From Mesorhizobium_K sp040049215 (GTDB taxonomy: Bacteria > Pseudomonadota > Alphaproteobacteria > Rhizobiales > Rhizobiaceae), in the NCBI RefSeq assembly GCF_040049215.1, contig NZ_JBDZDN010000001.1, positions 62,001 to 126,000 of the forward strand: DNA of 64,000 nucleotides, given 5' to 3'. The position numbers and the translations under genes were made by a program. The number at the start of each line of letters is the position of its first letter. Positions within the stretch are counted from its first letter, which is position 1. Below are positions 1 to 9,334 of this stretch, in pieces. Under the pieces are notes generated by a model that was not told the origin of the DNA, did no database searches, and saw only the letters and a list, made by a program, of their open reading frames with translations.

Positions 1-137
1 CGCCTCAGCGTCTTGGCCAGCATCGAGCCATCGCCTGCCAGGTCGTGGAACTGCTTCGGATTGTCCTCGCGCGACAAGGGCCAAAGCCGCGAGCCGACGC
101 CGCCGCTCATCACGAAGCCGACGATCTTTTCGCTCAT
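1..137 (-). CDS. manC: Mannose-1-phosphate guanylyltransferase, N-terminal fragment (cut by window edge)
   Basis: Only the first 45 codons lie in the window; the gene continues beyond position 1. The start is the ATG at 137-135. The visible residues begin MSEKIVGFVMSGGVGSRLWP and continue with LSREDNPKQF, the nucleotide-binding signature of the ManC/GMP family (GGxGxRLWPLSRxxxPKQF). Members make GDP-mannose from mannose-1-phosphate and GTP in the cytoplasm. It starts 24 bases after the stop of the phosphomannomutase gene on the same strand, which fits consecutive steps of GDP-mannose synthesis. Whether a C-terminal isomerase domain is present cannot be seen here. Confidence 0.8.
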   Translation of the reverse strand, partial: MSEKIVGFVMSGGVGSRLWPLSREDNPKQFHDLAGDGSMLAKTLR

Positions 138-161
138 GTCCTGGCCACGGATTTCCGACCC

Positions 162-1682
162 TCAGAACGTCTGGTTGTAGGCGCCGACTTCCGGGTTCCG
201 GCGCAGCACCGAGTCTATTGCCTCGAACATCTCCCGCCGCCTTCCTGCCGACACCGGGCTTTCCACCACCACCACCATCTCCGGCTTGTTCGACGACGCG
301 CGCACAAGCCCCCAGGTCCCGTCTTCGGCCACCACCCGCACCCCGTTCACCGTGACCAGATCGGCGATCTTCTGGCCGGCGAACATCTCGCCTGCCGCCT
401 TCATCGCCCTGAAGTCCGCCAGCACCCGATCCGCCACTTCATATTTCAGGTCGTCGTCGCAATGAGGCGACATGGTCGGCGTGCCGAATGTGGGAGGCAG
501 AGCCGCGTAGAGTTCGGCCATCGACTTGCCGGGATTGCGATCGAGCATCTGGCACACGGCGATTGCGGTGACAAGGCCGTCGTCATAACCCCGTCCGATC
601 GGCGGGTTGAAGAAGAAATGGCCGGATTTCTCGAAGCCCGCGATGGCGCCTAGCTCCGCGACGCGGCGTTTGATGTGCGAATGGCCGGTCTTCCAGTAGT
701 CGGTCGAAGCACCGTTGGCCCTCAGCACCGGATCCGTCTGGAAAAGACCCGTCGATTTGACGTCCACGACGAATTTCGCGCCGGGGTGCAGCGACGAGAT
801 GTCCCGCGCCAGCATAACGCCGACCTTGTCAGCAAAAATCTCGTTGCCGAGATTGTCGACCACGCCGCAGCGGTCGCCGTCGCCGTCAAAGCCCAGCCCG
901 GCATCGGCGCCCGTCTCCAGCACCTTGTCGCGGATCGCATGCAGCATCTGCATGTCCTCCGGGTTCGGATTGTAGCGCGGGAACGTATGGTCGAGCTCGA
1001 TGTCTAGCGGGATTACCTCGCAACCGATGCGTTCCAGCGCTTCCGGTGCGAAGGCGCCGGCCGTGCCGTTGCCGCAGGCTGCGACCACGCGCAGTTTTCG
1101 CGCGATCTTCTTCCCCATCGTCAGGTCGTCGAGATAGGTTTTCCTGAAGTCGGCAACGAACTCGTATGAGCCGCTTCCGGCCAGGTCGAAATCGCCGTCA
1201 AGCACGATCTCCTTCAGCGCCGACATCTCCTCCGGCCCGAATGTCAGCGGGCGCTCAGCCCCCATCTTGACGCCGGTCCAGCCGTTTTCGTTGTGCGAGG
1301 CCGTCACCATCGCGACGGCCGGCGCATCGAGCGCGAACTGCGCGAAATAGGCCATCGGCGACAGCGCCAGTCCAACGTCCTTGACCCGCGCGCCCGCCGC
1401 CATCAGCCCCGATACCAGCGCCAGCTTGATCGACAGCGAATAGCTGCGGAAATCGTGCCCGGTGACGATATCCTGACCAACGCCAAGCCGCCGAATCAGT
1501 GTTCCGAGCCCCATGCCGAGCGCCTGGACCCCAACCAGGTTTATATCCGGCTCGCGCTGGGAGCCGGGATGGCCGAACCACCAGCGCGCATCGTATTCGC
1601 GAAAACCCGTCGCCTTGATCAGTGCGCTGGTCTCGAAGGCGAAGCTGTTCGGGCTTGCCTCTGCGACGATCTTGAACGACAC
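162..1682 (-). CDS. manB: Phosphomannomutase/phosphoglucomutase
   Basis: A 506-residue alpha-D-phosphohexomutase that interconverts mannose-6-P and mannose-1-P (and usually the glucose equivalents) in the cytoplasm. The phosphoserine loop TASHNENGWTG is at residues 127-137, with Ser129 the expected phosphorylated residue. The Mg-binding loop DGDGD is at 266-270. Length is slightly above the 455-500 usual for the family. The start is a GTG at 1682, with a GGAG about 10 bases upstream; no in-frame ATG lies near. The next gene downstream is the manC-like fragment, so the pair probably forms one transcript feeding GDP-sugar synthesis for polysaccharide. Substrate preference (mannose versus glucose) cannot be read from the sequence. 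Confidence 0.88.
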   Translation of the reverse strand: MSFKIVAEASPNSFAFETSALIKATGFREYDARWWFGHPGSQREPDINLVGVQALGMGLGTLIRRLGVGQDIVTGHDFRSYSLSIKLALVSGLMAAGARVKDVGLALSPMAYFAQFALDAPAVAMVTASHNENGWTGVKMGAERPLTFGPEEMSALKEIVLDGDFDLAGSGSYEFVADFRKTYLDDLTMGKKIARKLRVVAACGNGTAGAFAPEALERIGCEVIPLDIELDHTFPRYNPNPEDMQMLHAIRDKVLETGADAGLGFDGDGDRCGVVDNLGNEIFADKVGVMLARDISSLHPGAKFVVDVKSTGLFQTDPVLRANGASTDYWKTGHSHIKRRVAELGAIAGFEKSGHFFFNPPIGRGYDDGLVTAIAVCQMLDRNPGKSMAELYAALPPTFGTPTMSPHCDDDLKYEVADRVLADFRAMKAAGEMFAGQKIADLVTVNGVRVVAEDGTWGLVRASSNKPEMVVVVESPVSAGRRREMFEAIDSVLRRNPEVGAYNQTF

Positions 1683-1867
1683 GGGCAGGAACTCCAGATC
1701 AGAAACACGTTTCGGGTCCGCCGCAGCAGGCGCCGCTCGCCCCCGTATAGGCGGTGTCGCTTCGTCTTGGAACCGAAAAGCCGCGGCGAAACGCCCGACG
1801 CCCCGAAAACCAAGCCATTCGCGCTTGCAGGATCAGAACGTCGCGGCTATAAGCCCGCGTCTGGTCG

Positions 1868-1944
1868 CGGAGTGTAGCGCAGTCTGGTAGCGCACGTCGT
1901 TCGGGACGACGGGGTCGCAGGTTCAAATCCTGCCACTCCGACCA
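1868..1944 (+). tRNA. tRNA-Pro (anticodon CGG)
   Basis: A full cloverleaf of 77 bases with an encoded CCA end. The acceptor stem CGGAGTG (1868-1874) pairs with CACTCCG (1934-1940). The anticodon stem CGTCG/CGACG encloses the loop TTCGGGA, with CGG at 1902-1904. The T arm carries GGTTCAAATCC. It reads proline codon CCG, which is frequent in this GC-rich DNA. It converges on the opp operon, whose last stop lies 8 bases away. Confidence 0.97.
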
Positions 1945-1951
1945 GTTTTCC

Positions 1952-3568
1952 TCACATTTTCAGCTCAGCAAACCGAGCTTGATCGACGGCGGCCGCCATC
2001 AGGGCGCGGGTATAGTCTTCGGCCGGCTGGTCGAATATCTGGTCCGTCGTCCCCTCCTCCACGATCTTGCCGGCCCTCATCACCACGACATAGTCGGCCA
2101 TCGCCCGCACGACGGCGAGATCATGGCTGATGAACAGGTAGGACAGGTCGTGCTTCGCCTGCAGGTCGCGAAGCAGGGCAACGATCTGCTTCTGCACCGA
2201 CCGATCGAGCGCCGATGTCGGCTCGTCGAGAATAACCACGCTCGGTTTCAGGATGATCGCCCGGGCGATGGCGATGCGCTGCCTCTGCCCGCCGGAGAAC
2301 TCGTGCGGATAGCGATTGCGCGTGGAGGGATCGAGTTGAACCTCCCGCAGCGCCTCGACGGCCCGTTGGTCGCGATCGCGGCTGGACAGCGACGGCTCGT
2401 GGACAAGAAGGCCCTCGCTCACGATCTGCCCGACCGTCATTCGGGGCGACAGCGAGCCGAACGGGTCCTGGAAGACCAACTGAATGCGCTTGCGCAGGGG
2501 CCGCATTTCGCTGCGGTGGAGATGAGAGATATCGCGGTCGCCGAAGCGGATCGCGCCTTCGCTGGGTATCATGCGCAGCAGCGCGCGGCCAAGCGTCGAC
2601 TTGCCTGAACCGGACTCGCCGACGACACCGATGGTCTGGCCGCGCTGCAGCCGGATCGAAACGCCGGCAACCGCGCGGATCACCAGCTTCTTTTCGAGAA
2701 AACCACCGCCGACATCGAACGTCACCGAGACGTCGCGTCCCTCGAGCAGGACCGGCGAGGATGGCGCTGGCGGCGGCTTGCGTCCTTCCGGCTCGGCGGC
2801 GAGCAGCATCTTCGTGTACTCATCCTCGGCAGCCGTGAAAATGCGCTCCGTGGTTCCCTCTTCGACGACCAGGCCCTGCCTCATGACATAGACGCGGTCG
2901 GCAAGGCGGCGAACGATGTTGAGGTCGTGCGTGATGAAGACGATCGCCATGCCGAGCTTCGCCTGCAATTCGGCAAGCAGCGTCAGGATTTGCGCCTGGA
3001 TGGTCACATCCAGCGCGGTCGTCGGCTCATCCGCGATCAGGATGTCGGGACCGTTGGCGAGCGCCATGGCGATCATCACCCGCTGCCGCTGGCCTCCGGA
3101 CAACTCGTACGGATAGGATCGCAAGCGGCGTTCGGGGTCGGGGATGTGCACGAGCGCAAGCAGCCGCAGCGCCTCGGCGCGGGCATCTGCCCGCGAAAGG
3201 TCCTGGTGCCTTCTTATCGCTTCGATCAACTGGTTCCCTATCGAGTAGAGCGGGTCGAGCGACGTCATCGGCTCCTGGAAGATCATGCTGATCTTCTTGC
3301 CGCGGATAGCGTTGATCTCCGATTTCTTGAGCGTGAGCAGGTTCTGGCCCCGGTAGTCGATGTGTCCCGTAGCCTTGCCGTTCGACGCCAGGAGCTGCAT
3401 CGCCGCCATCATCGCCTGGCTCTTCCCCGAACCGGACTCGCCGACGACCGCGACGGTTTCGCCGGCATTGACATGCAGGTCGACGCCCCGAACCGCCTCC
3501 ACCGTGCCGTCGATGGTGGCGAACGAGACCCGCAGGTCCCGGATCGACAATATGGCCTCTCCGGTCAT
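1952..3568 (-). CDS. Oligopeptide ABC transporter, fused dual ATP-binding protein (OppDF type)
   Basis: A 538-residue cytoplasmic ATPase with two complete ABC domains in one chain. The first Walker A GESGSGKS is at 43-50 with LSGGQRQ at 156-162; the second Walker A is at 317-324, followed by a second LSGGQRQ. The two halves correspond to OppD and OppF, which are separate in enterics; the fused form (like YejF/GsiA) is common in alphaproteobacteria. A proline-rich linker lies around 263-272. It is the last gene of oppA-B-C-DF and begins 1 base after the oppC stop, so it is very probably translationally coupled. It energises uptake of peptides or similar solutes; the exact substrate is unknown. 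Confidence 0.92.
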   Translation of the reverse strand: MTGEAILSIRDLRVSFATIDGTVEAVRGVDLHVNAGETVAVVGESGSGKSQAMMAAMQLLASNGKATGHIDYRGQNLLTLKKSEINAIRGKKISMIFQEPMTSLDPLYSIGNQLIEAIRRHQDLSRADARAEALRLLALVHIPDPERRLRSYPYELSGGQRQRVMIAMALANGPDILIADEPTTALDVTIQAQILTLLAELQAKLGMAIVFITHDLNIVRRLADRVYVMRQGLVVEEGTTERIFTAAEDEYTKMLLAAEPEGRKPPPAPSSPVLLEGRDVSVTFDVGGGFLEKKLVIRAVAGVSIRLQRGQTIGVVGESGSGKSTLGRALLRMIPSEGAIRFGDRDISHLHRSEMRPLRKRIQLVFQDPFGSLSPRMTVGQIVSEGLLVHEPSLSSRDRDQRAVEALREVQLDPSTRNRYPHEFSGGQRQRIAIARAIILKPSVVILDEPTSALDRSVQKQIVALLRDLQAKHDLSYLFISHDLAVVRAMADYVVVMRAGKIVEEGTTDQIFDQPAEDYTRALMAAAVDQARFAELKM

Positions 3569-3569
3569 C

Positions 3570-4736
3570 TCAGCGGTCCTTCGGATCCAGTGCGTCGCGC
3601 AGGCCGTCGCCCACGAAATTCAGCGCGAAGAGGGTCGATACCAGGAACACCGCCGGATACATCAGGAGCCAGTTGGCGCTGCCGATATTCGCGGCGCCGA
3701 CGGAGATCAGCACGCCCCAGCTGGTCATCGGTTCCTGAACACCCAAACCAAGGAAAGACAGGAAGCTCTCCAGCAGAATGACCTGCGGCACGAGCAGTGT
3801 CATATAGATCACGACAGGGCCGAGCAGGTTCGGGATGATATGGCGCTTCAGGATGCCCCATTGCGAAACGCCCATGACTTCCGCCGCCTGCACGAACTCC
3901 TGACGGCGAAGCGATAGAGCCTGGCCGCGTACGATGCGCGCCATGTCGAGCCACAGCACCGCGCCCACGGCAATGAACATCAGGACGAAGTTCCGGCCAA
4001 AGAAGACGACCAGCATGATCACGAAGAATATGAACGGCAGCGAATAGAGTACGTCGACGATGCGCATCATGATCTCGTCGACCCTGCCGCCGATAAAGCC
4101 AGAGGCAGCGCCATAGAGGACCCCGATGGCCACAGCGACGAAGCCTGCGAGAAGTCCGATGGCCAGCGAGATGCGACCGGCGACCAGCGTGCGGGTCAGC
4201 AGGTCGCGCCCGATATTGTCAGTGCCGAACAGAAAATACTGCTGCTTCACCCCGGCGCTGAACACGGCCTCCTTGCCGTCTGCCGATTTGCTCTCGATCT
4301 TGGCGTCGTCGAACGTGTCCGAACGGTCGAGATAGCGGATGTTGCGGTCATCGATCTCGCGCGAGGATGTGACCGTGACGAACACACGCTCGCCTTCCTG
4401 CCGCCACTCCTTCAGGTCCAGCCGCATGCGCTTCACCACGTCGGTCAGCGACGTCTCGATAGTGTCCTCGGCGGGATAGGGAGAGAGACTCGGCGGCGTC
4501 CGGACGTAGTCCGCATAGATGGTCGAGTAGTTGTGCGGCGAGAACCATGGGCCCGCGACGCACACCACTCCCATCGCAATCAGGTAAAATAGGCTGATCA
4601 TCGCCGCTCTGTTGGCCTTGAGCCGCAGCCATGCGTCGCCAAACGCCGAGCGGCCAGCGACGGCTACCTCGACCTCGGTCGGCGACGTGGGGCTTGGCCC
4701 GTCCGGGGAAACCGGGGTCGCGGCAACATCAGTCAT
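3570..4736 (-). CDS. Oligopeptide ABC transporter permease (OppC type)
   Basis: A 388-residue inner-membrane permease. One membrane segment lies near the N-terminus (after about residue 38), and five more fill the C-terminal half. The EAA loop, which contacts the ATPase, is visible in EFVQAAEVMGVSQWGILKRH. Between the first and second membrane segments there is an unusually long, charged, presumably periplasmic stretch of about 100 residues (roughly 70-170). Enteric OppC is about 300 residues, so this insertion explains the extra length. The start ATG overlaps the oppB stop by 8 bases. It pairs with OppB to form the channel. Confidence 0.9.
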   Translation of the reverse strand: MTDVAATPVSPDGPSPTSPTEVEVAVAGRSAFGDAWLRLKANRAAMISLFYLIAMGVVCVAGPWFSPHNYSTIYADYVRTPPSLSPYPAEDTIETSLTDVVKRMRLDLKEWRQEGERVFVTVTSSREIDDRNIRYLDRSDTFDDAKIESKSADGKEAVFSAGVKQQYFLFGTDNIGRDLLTRTLVAGRISLAIGLLAGFVAVAIGVLYGAASGFIGGRVDEIMMRIVDVLYSLPFIFFVIMLVVFFGRNFVLMFIAVGAVLWLDMARIVRGQALSLRRQEFVQAAEVMGVSQWGILKRHIIPNLLGPVVIYMTLLVPQVILLESFLSFLGLGVQEPMTSWGVLISVGAANIGSANWLLMYPAVFLVSTLFALNFVGDGLRDALDPKDR

Positions 4737-5652
4737 AGCGAACCCTCGGATCGACGAAGGCGTAGAGAATGTCCACGATCAGATTGAACAGAATAGTGAA
4801 GACCGCGATCAACACCACGGTTCCCATGACGACGGTGTAGTCCCGGTTCAGCGCCGCCTGGACGAACTCGCGCCCGACGCCGGGGATTGCGAAGATCGTC
4901 TCGACGATGACCGAGCCGGTCATCAACGCGGCGGCAGCCGGGCCGGCATAGGACACGATCGGCAGCATCGCACCGCGCAATGCGTGCTTGACCACGACAG
5001 ACCAGTCCGACAGGCCCATGGCTCGCGCCGTGCGGATGTGGTGCGAGCGCAAAGATTCGATCATCGAACCCCGCATAAGACGGGCAACGATGGCCATCTG
5101 CGGCAAGGCCAGGGTCAGGACCGGGCCTATCTTATTGATCAGCGCGCCGTCACCCCAGCCGCCGACGGGCAGAAGCTTCCAGGTCAGCCCGAACAGGAGC
5201 TGGATGAGCGGCGCTATGACAAAGGTGGGGATCGTGCTCCCGGCGGTGGCGGTGGCGATGACTGCATAGTCGCCGGCCTTGTTCTGGTTGAGTGCGGCGA
5301 TGACGCCCAGCGTGCCGCCGACGAGCAGCGCAAAGACGAGGGCCGAGAAGCCGAGTTGGATCGACACCGGCAGGCCCGCGGCAAAGCGCTCTGCGACGGT
5401 GAAGTTCGGCAGCACGTAGCTCGGCCCGAAATCGCCGTGCAGCACGTTCTTCAGATAGCTCAGATATTGCGACACAAGCGGCTGGTCGAGGCCGAACTGA
5501 CGCTCGATGTTCGCCTTGATCTCCGGATGGAGACCGCGCTCCTGGTTGAACGGGCCGCCAGGCGCGACACGTATCAGGAAGAACGCCAGGGTTACGATCA
5601 CGAACAGCGTCGGAATCGCCGTCAGGAGACGCCGAATGACGTATAATATCAT
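4729..5652 (-). CDS. Oligopeptide ABC transporter permease (OppB type)
   Basis: A 307-residue inner-membrane protein with the classical OppB start (MILYVIRRLLTAIPTLFVI), a periplasmic loop with an RFGLDQPL-type segment, and five further hydrophobic segments. Its EAA loop sits in RTARAMGLSDWSVVVKHALRGAMLPI. The C-terminus DILYAFVDPRVRYD is typical of the family (ends ...DPRIRY). It lies 218 bases downstream of oppA, an interval that contains a stable hairpin, and overlaps oppC by 8 bases. It forms the transport channel with OppC. Confidence 0.93.
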   Translation of the reverse strand: MILYVIRRLLTAIPTLFVIVTLAFFLIRVAPGGPFNQERGLHPEIKANIERQFGLDQPLVSQYLSYLKNVLHGDFGPSYVLPNFTVAERFAAGLPVSIQLGFSALVFALLVGGTLGVIAALNQNKAGDYAVIATATAGSTIPTFVIAPLIQLLFGLTWKLLPVGGWGDGALINKIGPVLTLALPQMAIVARLMRGSMIESLRSHHIRTARAMGLSDWSVVVKHALRGAMLPIVSYAGPAAAALMTGSVIVETIFAIPGVGREFVQAALNRDYTVVMGTVVLIAVFTILFNLIVDILYAFVDPRVRYD

Positions 5653-5832
5653 GGCCTAATTCTCCGACCGACGGCAGTGCACCAGCCACCGCGATCCACC
5701 GGCGCGACAACAATGCGCGGCCGGCCCAAACCGTTGCAGGAACTGCGCAGGGATCGTCTGGGCACGTCCACTCGAGTCGCGGCGCTTGGATCGGGTGCGA
5801 GACAGACAGGCGCCCCATCTCAAAGATCCAGG

Positions 5833-5859
5833 GGGCCGACGCACGGAATGCGCCGGCCC
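5833..5859 (-). terminator. Stable hairpin just after oppA (attenuator or mRNA-stabilising stem)
   Basis: GGGCCGACGCA (5833-5843) and TGCGCCGGCCC (5849-5859) form an 11-bp stem with one mismatch and a 5-base loop. It lies 11 bases beyond the oppA stop, before oppB. No U tract follows on the minus strand, so it is not a classical intrinsic terminator. In binding-protein operons such stems commonly leave more oppA mRNA than permease mRNA; applying that here is inference. Confidence 0.5.
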
Positions 5860-5870
5860 ACCCACAAAGC

Positions 5871-7469
5871 TTACTCGGTCTTGCTGATGAACCGGGTCGG
5901 ATGGCGATCCATCACATTGTCTTCCCAACCCACGATCTTCGGGGAAACCGCGTTCTTGAAGCTGTAGTAGAGCAGCGGAATCTGGCCAACCTCGTCGATC
6001 AGGACACGTTCAGCCTGCGACAGCAGATCGAGGCGCTTGGCCGGATCTCCGCCAGCCGCGGCGGCTTCCTTCATCAACGCCTCGAACTTCTCGTTGTTGA
6101 AGTTTGAATAGTTGTTGCCGGAGGCCTTCACCGAGATGCCAAGGAAGCTCTCGGGATCGCTGTAATCGGCGATCCAGCCGGCACGCGCGACATCGAAGTC
6201 ACCCTTCGACTCGAGATGGGCGTAGTGCGTCTTGGTATCGGTGTTGAGCAAGGTCACTTCGATGCCGAGCGGCTTCAGTTGCTCCTGGATGGCGACCGCC
6301 GTGTTCTTGTGGTTTTCCGAGGTGTTATAACGGATTTCCATCTTCAGCGGCTTGTCGGGGCCGTAGCCAAGCTCTTCGAGCACCTTCTTGGCGTCGTCCT
6401 CTCGGTCGATCTGCGACTTCTCGGCGAAATCGGCCATGGCGGACGTGTAGCCCTCGATGCCGGGCGGGACCATCGAATAGCCGGGCAGCATCGAGTTGGA
6501 CCAGACCTTCTCGGCCAGGAAGTCGCGGTCGATCGCCTCCGATACGGCATGACGAAGCTTCACGTTGTCCCAGGGCGCCTTGTCGGTCTTGATGGCGTAG
6601 TAATAAGTACCAAGGTACGGTCCCACGCGGATCTGGTCGCCGAATTTGGCCTTCAGATCGGCCAACTGCTCCGTCGGCAGGTCGGCATAGGTATCGATCT
6701 CGCCAACCTCGAAGCGCTTCATTGCAGCGGAGCGATCTTCGTTCGGGATATAGTTCACCACGTCGATCTTGACGTTGTCGGCGTCATAGAACTTCGGATT
6801 CTTGGTCAGCTTAATGTGGTCGTTCGGCACGAACTCGGTCAGCGTGTAGGCGCCGTTGGTGACGAGATTACCCGGCTTGATGAAGTCCGCGCCGAACTTC
6901 TCGACGTTGGCCTTGCTGAGCGCATAGGTTGACTGGTGCGTCAGCATTTCGATGAAGTAGGGCGTCGGGGACTTGAGCGTGACTTGCAGCGTGTTCGCAT
7001 CGATCGCCTTGACGCCGAGCGTATCGGGCTGGGCCTTGCCGGTGTTGATTTCCTCCGCGCCCTGGATGACGTACAGCATCGAGGCATATTCCGCGGCCGT
7101 TGCCGGGTCCTGAAGGCGACGCCATGAGAATACGAAATCGTCGGCTGTGACCGGCGCGCCGTCCGACCAGGTCGCGCCTTGGCGCAGCTTGAACGTGTAG
7201 ACCTTGCCATCGTCGGAAACCGTCCAGCTTTCGGCCGCGCCGGGGATCGCTTCGGACTTCACGTCCTCGGTCACCAGGCCCAAGAAAATGTCGCGGAGAA
7301 TATCGGCTTCGTAGATGGTCGAGGTCTTGTGCGGGTCGAGCGATTCCGGATCGGCGGCGCTGCCGCGATTGTAGACGACCTCGGACCAGGCAGGCGCAAC
7401 CAGCGCGCTGCCGGCCAGTCCCAGGCCGAAGGCGAACACGGTTGTCGCCTTAAGTAGAGATTTCAGCAT
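5871..7469 (-). CDS. Oligopeptide-binding periplasmic protein (OppA type, SBP_bac_5)
   Basis: A 532-residue extracytoplasmic solute-binding protein. Residues 1-29 form a signal peptide (LLKATTVFAFGLGLAGSALV, then a likely cleavage after AWS). The mature protein carries family-5 features: RGSAADPESLDPHKT near the start, LRQGATWSDGAPVTADDF around 98-115, and FSWRRLQDP. Such proteins deliver peptides to OppBC. The ATG has a GAGGAG about 9 bases upstream. It is first in the operon, followed by a hairpin, the usual arrangement for over-expressing the binding protein. Close relatives bind peptides such as murein tripeptide; which one applies here is not decided by the sequence. Confidence 0.92.
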   Translation of the reverse strand: MLKSLLKATTVFAFGLGLAGSALVAPAWSEVVYNRGSAADPESLDPHKTSTIYEADILRDIFLGLVTEDVKSEAIPGAAESWTVSDDGKVYTFKLRQGATWSDGAPVTADDFVFSWRRLQDPATAAEYASMLYVIQGAEEINTGKAQPDTLGVKAIDANTLQVTLKSPTPYFIEMLTHQSTYALSKANVEKFGADFIKPGNLVTNGAYTLTEFVPNDHIKLTKNPKFYDADNVKIDVVNYIPNEDRSAAMKRFEVGEIDTYADLPTEQLADLKAKFGDQIRVGPYLGTYYYAIKTDKAPWDNVKLRHAVSEAIDRDFLAEKVWSNSMLPGYSMVPPGIEGYTSAMADFAEKSQIDREDDAKKVLEELGYGPDKPLKMEIRYNTSENHKNTAVAIQEQLKPLGIEVTLLNTDTKTHYAHLESKGDFDVARAGWIADYSDPESFLGISVKASGNNYSNFNNEKFEALMKEAAAAGGDPAKRLDLLSQAERVLIDEVGQIPLLYYSFKNAVSPKIVGWEDNVMDRHPTRFISKTE

Positions 7470-7699
7470 TTTGGATTCTCCTCATGTTGGGTGCCCCCTC
7501 AGGGCACCGACGGCTGCTTAGCAGAGCCAGGCTCTTTGACCCGGGCTCCTGAGCGCCATTCTGCCGCCAACCTATCAGGCGCGCTTGCGATTTCAACAGA
7601 GTTCGAAGTTACGCAAAGGCACAGGGCGTCCGGCGACAGGCGCAAGAGGAGGTTTCGCCTTACTATACTTGCCATGGCGCGAGCGCACGAAAGATACTG

Positions 7700-9334
7700 C
7701 TAAAGGACCCGACCCAGGAAACATCCCAGAGGCTGCAGCTTGATGGCCGGGCCGTCCAGCCTTGCATTTCGCTCGGGAAGTTCGAACTCGTCGAAGACGA
7801 GCACACCCGGCGGCAGCGTCCACCGGCGCTCCTCCTGCGAGAAATTGAACACGCAGAGCAGCTTTTCGCTGTTGGCCTCACGAAAGAAAGCGAGCACGTC
7901 ATCCTGACCGTCGATGAAGGCGATCGAGCCGCGGACGAGCGCCGCGTGACGTTTGCGAAGCGCAAGCACCGAGCGATAGCGCGACAGCACCGATATCGGA
8001 TCGCCCCACTGGACATCGGCCGCGCGCCTGCGGTGTTCGTCCGGCACCGGCAGCCACGGCTTGCCTGTCGAGAAGCCGGCATTGGGCTTTTCTGCCTCCC
8101 AGACCATCGGCGTACGGCAGCCGTCCCTTCCCTTGAAGCCAGGCCAGAACCTGATGCCGTAAGGGTCGCGCAGATCCTCGAAGGCGATCTCTGCCTCCGT
8201 CAGTCCAAGCTCCTCGCCCTGATAGAGGCAGATCGAGCCGCGCAGGCACGCAAGCAGCGTGATTGCGAACTTGGCGAGGGCGTCGCTGTCTTCGCCCGGC
8301 CGTGTCCAGCGCGAGACGTGGCGCACGACATCGTGGTTGGAGAACGCCCAGCATACCCAGCCGTCGGCGACCCCCTTCTCGGACGCTTCGACGCAGCCGC
8401 GCACATGCGCGGCCGAGAATTGCTGCCCGAGCAGGTCGAACGTGTAGCACATGTTCAGCCGCTCGCCACCGCTCGTGTAGGCCGCGACGGTTTGCAGGGA
8501 GCGTGTTTCGTCGCCGACCTCGCCGACCGAGGCGCGCCCCTCATATTCGTCGAGCAACGCGCGGAACCGCTTCAGGAAACCGAGGTTTTCGGCTTGCGAC
8601 TTGTCGAAGAGATGCGACTGATAGAGGTAGGGATTCGTCTCGGCGATCGTGCCGGCCATCGCTTCGGCAAGCGGCGGATTGTTGCGCAGCCAGCGGTCGT
8701 TGAAATAATAGTTCACCGTGTCGAGACGGAAGCCGTCCGCGCCCCTGTCCAGCCAGAAGCGAACCGTGTCGAGCAGCGCATCCTGCACTTGCGGATTGTG
8801 AAAATTGAGGTCCGGCTGCGCCGCCAGGAAGTTGTGCATGTAGTATTGCCGGCGCACCGAATCCCATTCCCAGGACGAGCCGCCGAACACCGAGAGCCAG
8901 TTATTTGGCGCTGTCCCGTCGGGCTTGGCGTCCGTCCAGACGTACCAGTCGGACTTGGCGTTGGTGCGGTCGGCGCGGCTTTCGACGAACCAGGGATGCT
9001 TGTCGGAGGTGTGCGACAACACCTGGTCGATGACGACCTTCAGCCCGTGCCGGTGTGCCTCGGCCAGCAGCGCGTCGAAGTCATCGAGGGATCCGAACAT
9101 CGGATCGACCGCGCGATAATCGGAAACGTCGTAACCCATGTCCGCCATCGGCGACTTGAAGAAGGGCGACAGCCAGATCGCGTCGACGCCAAGCGAAGCA
9201 ATATGGCCGACGCGTTGCAGCACGCCGTTGAGGTCGCCGCCGCCGTCGCCGGTGGTGTCCTGGAACGAGCGCGGATAGACCTGATAGATCGCGCAGCCGC
9301 GCCACCAGTCCGGATTGCGTCCCGCCTCGCTCAT
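7700..9334 (-). CDS. GH13 alpha-glucosidase (alpha-amylase family)
   Basis: A 544-residue glycoside hydrolase of family 13. Conserved region I is DQVLSH (103-108), region II GFRLD with nucleophile Asp205, region III the acid/base Glu272 in SVGEVGDE, and region IV SNHD (332-335). The N-terminus WWRGCAIYQVYPRSF is typical of oligo-1,6- and alpha-1,4-glucosidases. A longer open frame extends upstream, but the ATG at 9334 overlaps the glgX stop by 4 bases (ATGA), matches relatives and is preferred. It closes the glycogen operon and probably hydrolyses the short maltooligosaccharides left after GlgX and GlgP action. No signal peptide is present, so it is cytoplasmic. Confidence 0.88.
   Translation of the reverse strand: MSEAGRNPDWWRGCAIYQVYPRSFQDTTGDGGGDLNGVLQRVGHIASLGVDAIWLSPFFKSPMADMGYDVSDYRAVDPMFGSLDDFDALLAEAHRHGLKVVIDQVLSHTSDKHPWFVESRADRTNAKSDWYVWTDAKPDGTAPNNWLSVFGGSSWEWDSVRRQYYMHNFLAAQPDLNFHNPQVQDALLDTVRFWLDRGADGFRLDTVNYYFNDRWLRNNPPLAEAMAGTIAETNPYLYQSHLFDKSQAENLGFLKRFRALLDEYEGRASVGEVGDETRSLQTVAAYTSGGERLNMCYTFDLLGQQFSAAHVRGCVEASEKGVADGWVCWAFSNHDVVRHVSRWTRPGEDSDALAKFAITLLACLRGSICLYQGEELGLTEAEIAFEDLRDPYGIRFWPGFKGRDGCRTPMVWEAEKPNAGFSTGKPWLPVPDEHRRRAADVQWGDPISVLSRYRSVLALRKRHAALVRGSIAFIDGQDDVLAFFREANSEKLLCVFNFSQEERRWTLPPGVLVFDEFELPERNARLDGPAIKLQPLGCFLGRVL

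Noticed and set aside
5808..5818. Eleven-base match (CAGGCGCCCCA) to the tRNA-Gln 3' end, as a possible att site
   Set aside because: Too short, 50 kb away, not near an integrase and without CCA; expected by chance in GC-rich DNA.
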